Below, piece by piece: positions 17,334-19,154 of a stretch of 19,154 nucleotides of DNA; within the stretch, counting starts at the first letter, position 1; each line of letters opens with the position of its first letter. The stretch lies in contig JBDIBB010000078.1 in the NCBI GenBank assembly GCA_039812685.1, forward strand, positions 1-19,154, in the 5' to 3' direction. The notes below the pieces were generated by a model. It did not search any database and was not told where the DNA came from. It saw only the letters and a list, made by a program, of their open reading frames with translations. A program made the position numbers and the translations under genes. This stretch comes from JBDIBB01 sp039812685. GTDB lineage: Bacteria > Acidobacteriota > Vicinamibacteria > Vicinamibacterales > JAFNAJ01.

Positions 17334-19154
17334 ATGATGCAGATCATGACGAAGCGGACTCCTGGCGCGCGGTCGCGCGCGGCGGTGATGATCGCGACGG
17401 TGCTGGCAACATCGCTCGTGGCGGCGTGCGGCGCCAGCCGGACGTTCCGGCGCGGGCAGGAACTGGCCCAGGCCGGCGACCTGGACACTGCGGTGGCGAT
17501 GTTCCGACGCGCCCTGCAGGATCAGCCCGACAACCCGGAAATCAAGATCGAGCTGGAACGGACGTCGCAGCGGGCCGCGCTGGTTCACATGGCGCGGGCG
17601 CGCGCGCTCGAAGCGGAGGGTCAGCTCGAGGAGGCCATCCTCGAGTACCGGCGCACGGTGGAACTGGATCCCAGCAGCCGGCCGGCCGTGCTGAAGGCCG
17701 CGGAACTCGAGCGCATCGTCCGCGACCGCGCCGAGGCCGCGCGGCCGCGCCCGAAGATCGACGAACTGCGCGAGCAGGCGCGGCGCGACGCGCAGCCGCC
17801 GCTGCTGCGGCCCACGCAGCGCATCCCGCTGCTGCGGTTCAACAACGCCAGCACGCAGGACATCCTGAACTTCGTCGCCTCGGCCACCGGCATCAACATC
17901 ATCTACGAGCGCGACTTCAAGCCGACGACCTTCACCATCCAGCTCGACGACGTGACGCTGGAAGAGGCGCTGGGCCAGATCATGTCGGCCAACCAGCTCT
18001 GGTACAAGGTCGTCAACGACCGGACCATCCTGGTGATCAACGACACCACGCAGAAGCGCCAGCAGTACGAAGAGCAGGTGGTCAGGACCTTCTACATCTC
18101 GCATGCCGAACCGCAGGAGATGTTGCAGATGCTGAACCAGATCACCCGCGTACAGGGCATCCCGATCACGCCGACGATCGCGCTGAACAAGGCGGCCAAC
18201 ACGATCACCGTGCGCGCGACGCGCGGCGTGGCCGAGATCATCGAACGCATCATCACGGCCAACGACAAGCCGCGGGCGGAGATCACCGTCGACGTCGAAA
18301 TCCTCGAGGTGAACCGGGCGCGGGCGAAGCAGTACGGCCTGAACCTGTCGCAGTACTCGATCGGGACGATCTTCTCGCCCGAGGTCGCCCCCGGCGGCTC
18401 CACGGGCGGGACGGGCGGCGCCGCCGCGTCGGCCACGCCCCCCTTCAACCTCAACACCGTGTCGCAGGGCATCAGCACCGCCGACTTCTACATGAGCGTG
18501 CCGTCGGCGATCGTCCGCTTCCTGGCGAGCGACTCGCGCACGCGCCTGCTGGCCCGGCCCCAGCTTCGCGGTTCCGAAGGCGCGAAGCTGACGCTGAACC
18601 TCGGCGACGAAATCCCCGTGCCATCCACGGTGTTCACGCCCTACGCCGTGGGCGGCGCGGCCACCAACCCCCTCACGTCGTTCACCTACCGTCCGGTCGG
18701 CGTGAACCTCGAGCTGACGCCCCGCGTGACCTACGAAGGCGACATCATCGTCGAGATCGTGATCGAGAGCAGCACGCTCGGCGGCAACATCGAGATCGCC
18801 GGGCAGTCGCTGCCGACCTTCGGCTCGCGGAAGGTGAACACGAAGCTGCGCCTGCGGGAAGGGGAGTCGCACCTGCTGGCCGGACTGCTGCGTGAGGAGG
18901 ACCGCCGGTCGCTGCGAGGCCTGCCGGGCATCATGAACCTGCCCATCCTGCGGCAACTGGTGTCGGACAACGACAGCACCATCACGCAGACCGACGTCGT
19001 GATGCTGCTCACGCCGCACATCGTTCGGACCCACGAGTTGACGGCCAGCGACGTCGCGCCCATCTACATCGGGTCGCAGTCCAACATCGGGCTCACCGGG
19101 CCGCCGCAACTGATTGCGCCGCCGCCAGAGGAGCCGGCCTCACCAGGCGCAGAG
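17334..19154 (+). CDS. gspD: Lipoprotein secretin with N-terminal TPR region (PilQ/GspD type; 3' end outside window)
   Basis: The first 607 residues of an outer-membrane secretin are visible; the frame is open at the window edge. A lipoprotein signal ends in LVAAC at Cys32. Two TPR-like repeats follow (about 39-72 with AQAGDLDTAVAMFRRALQD, and 84-117 with LEEAILEYRRTVELDP). The N0/STN-type domain is at about 164-237 (LLRFNNASTQDILNFVASA...), an N1-type domain at 248-312, and the secretin beta domain at about 315-565. That domain includes a Gly/Ala-rich gate region (about 350-372), EIPVPST (426-432), GVNLELTPRV (456-465) and LLAGLLREEDRRSLRGLPG (514-532). The terminal part is Pro-rich. ATGs at 17334, 17337 and 17346 are all possible starts. 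The lipid anchor may let it reach the outer membrane without a separate pilotin. It could be called PilQ or GspD; the family is certain, the exact label is not. Confidence 0.93.
   Translation, partial: MMQIMTKRTPGARSRAAVMIATVLATSLVAACGASRTFRRGQELAQAGDLDTAVAMFRRALQDQPDNPEIKIELERTSQRAALVHMARARALEAEGQLEEAILEYRRTVELDPSSRPAVLKAAELERIVRDRAEAARPRPKIDELREQARRDAQPPLLRPTQRIPLLRFNNASTQDILNFVASATGINIIYERDFKPTTFTIQLDDVTLEEALGQIMSANQLWYKVVNDRTILVINDTTQKRQQYEEQVVRTFYISHAEPQEMLQMLNQITRVQGIPITPTIALNKAANTITVRATRGVAEIIERIITANDKPRAEITVDVEILEVNRARAKQYGLNLSQYSIGTIFSPEVAPGGSTGGTGGAAASATPPFNLNTVSQGISTADFYMSVPSAIVRFLASDSRTRLLARPQLRGSEGAKLTLNLGDEIPVPSTVFTPYAVGGAATNPLTSFTYRPVGVNLELTPRVTYEGDIIVEIVIESSTLGGNIEIAGQSLPTFGSRKVNTKLRLREGESHLLAGLLREEDRRSLRGLPGIMNLPILRQLVSDNDSTITQTDVVMLLTPHIVRTHELTASDVAPIYIGSQSNIGLTGPPQLIAPPPEEPASPGAE

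Noticed and set aside
17220..19109. 629-codon minus-strand frame opposite the secretin gene
   Set aside because: Antisense shadow; composition is Arg/Asp/Val/His-rich without motifs, while the secretin domains read clearly in the plus frame.

Overview
The window is a high-GC bacterial chromosomal segment from a diderm, with a lipoprotein-type secretin, several envelope lytic enzymes and an inner-membrane PilMNO-like set. Gene content, the strongly GC-biased third codon positions and the pairing of a pil/gsp hybrid operon with a small microcompartment locus suggest an Acidobacteriota member, perhaps of the Vicinamibacteria. That placement is inference from content only; there is no rRNA or tRNA in the window. 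I see no insertion sequence, CRISPR array or phage gene.

Layout. Everything left of about 9.71 kb is on the minus strand and everything right of 9.83 kb is on the plus strand, so the window is split by one divergent intergenic region. Left arm, in transcription order from the centre: a BMC-H microcompartment shell protein and a CoA-acylating aldehyde dehydrogenase (a two-gene unit), a lipoprotein lytic transglycosylase of the MltD type with LysM repeats, a ComM/YifB AAA+ protein, an inner-membrane M23 (LytM) peptidase, and secA, which runs off the left edge. Right arm: a lipoprotein of unknown function, a small soluble-type lytic transglycosylase, then a tight operon of gspF/pilC, gspE/pilB, a pilM-like gene, pilN-like, pilO-like, a pilP/gspC-like gene and a lipoprotein secretin with N-terminal TPRs that runs off the right edge.

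How the genes work together. The right-arm operon encodes the ATPase, platform protein, inner-membrane alignment complex and outer-membrane pore of a type IV pilus/type II secretion machine. Neither a pseudopilin nor a prepilin peptidase is in view. The lytic transglycosylase just upstream could open peptidoglycan for assembly. In the left arm, MltD, the M23 peptidase and SecA form an envelope and secretion neighbourhood.

The most unusual part is the isolated BMC-H/aldehyde dehydrogenase pair. The shell protein aligns with PduA but carries an acidic residue at the pore position (Asp40). The dehydrogenase has an AdhE-like catalytic domain and a roughly 90-residue tail with a candidate encapsulation helix and a second motif like those of other microcompartment proteins. 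No pentameric vertex protein, signature enzyme, phosphotransacylase or alcohol dehydrogenase is nearby, so the rest of the compartment, if there is one, must be encoded elsewhere. Several sigma70-like promoters can be read; the best is upstream of secA.
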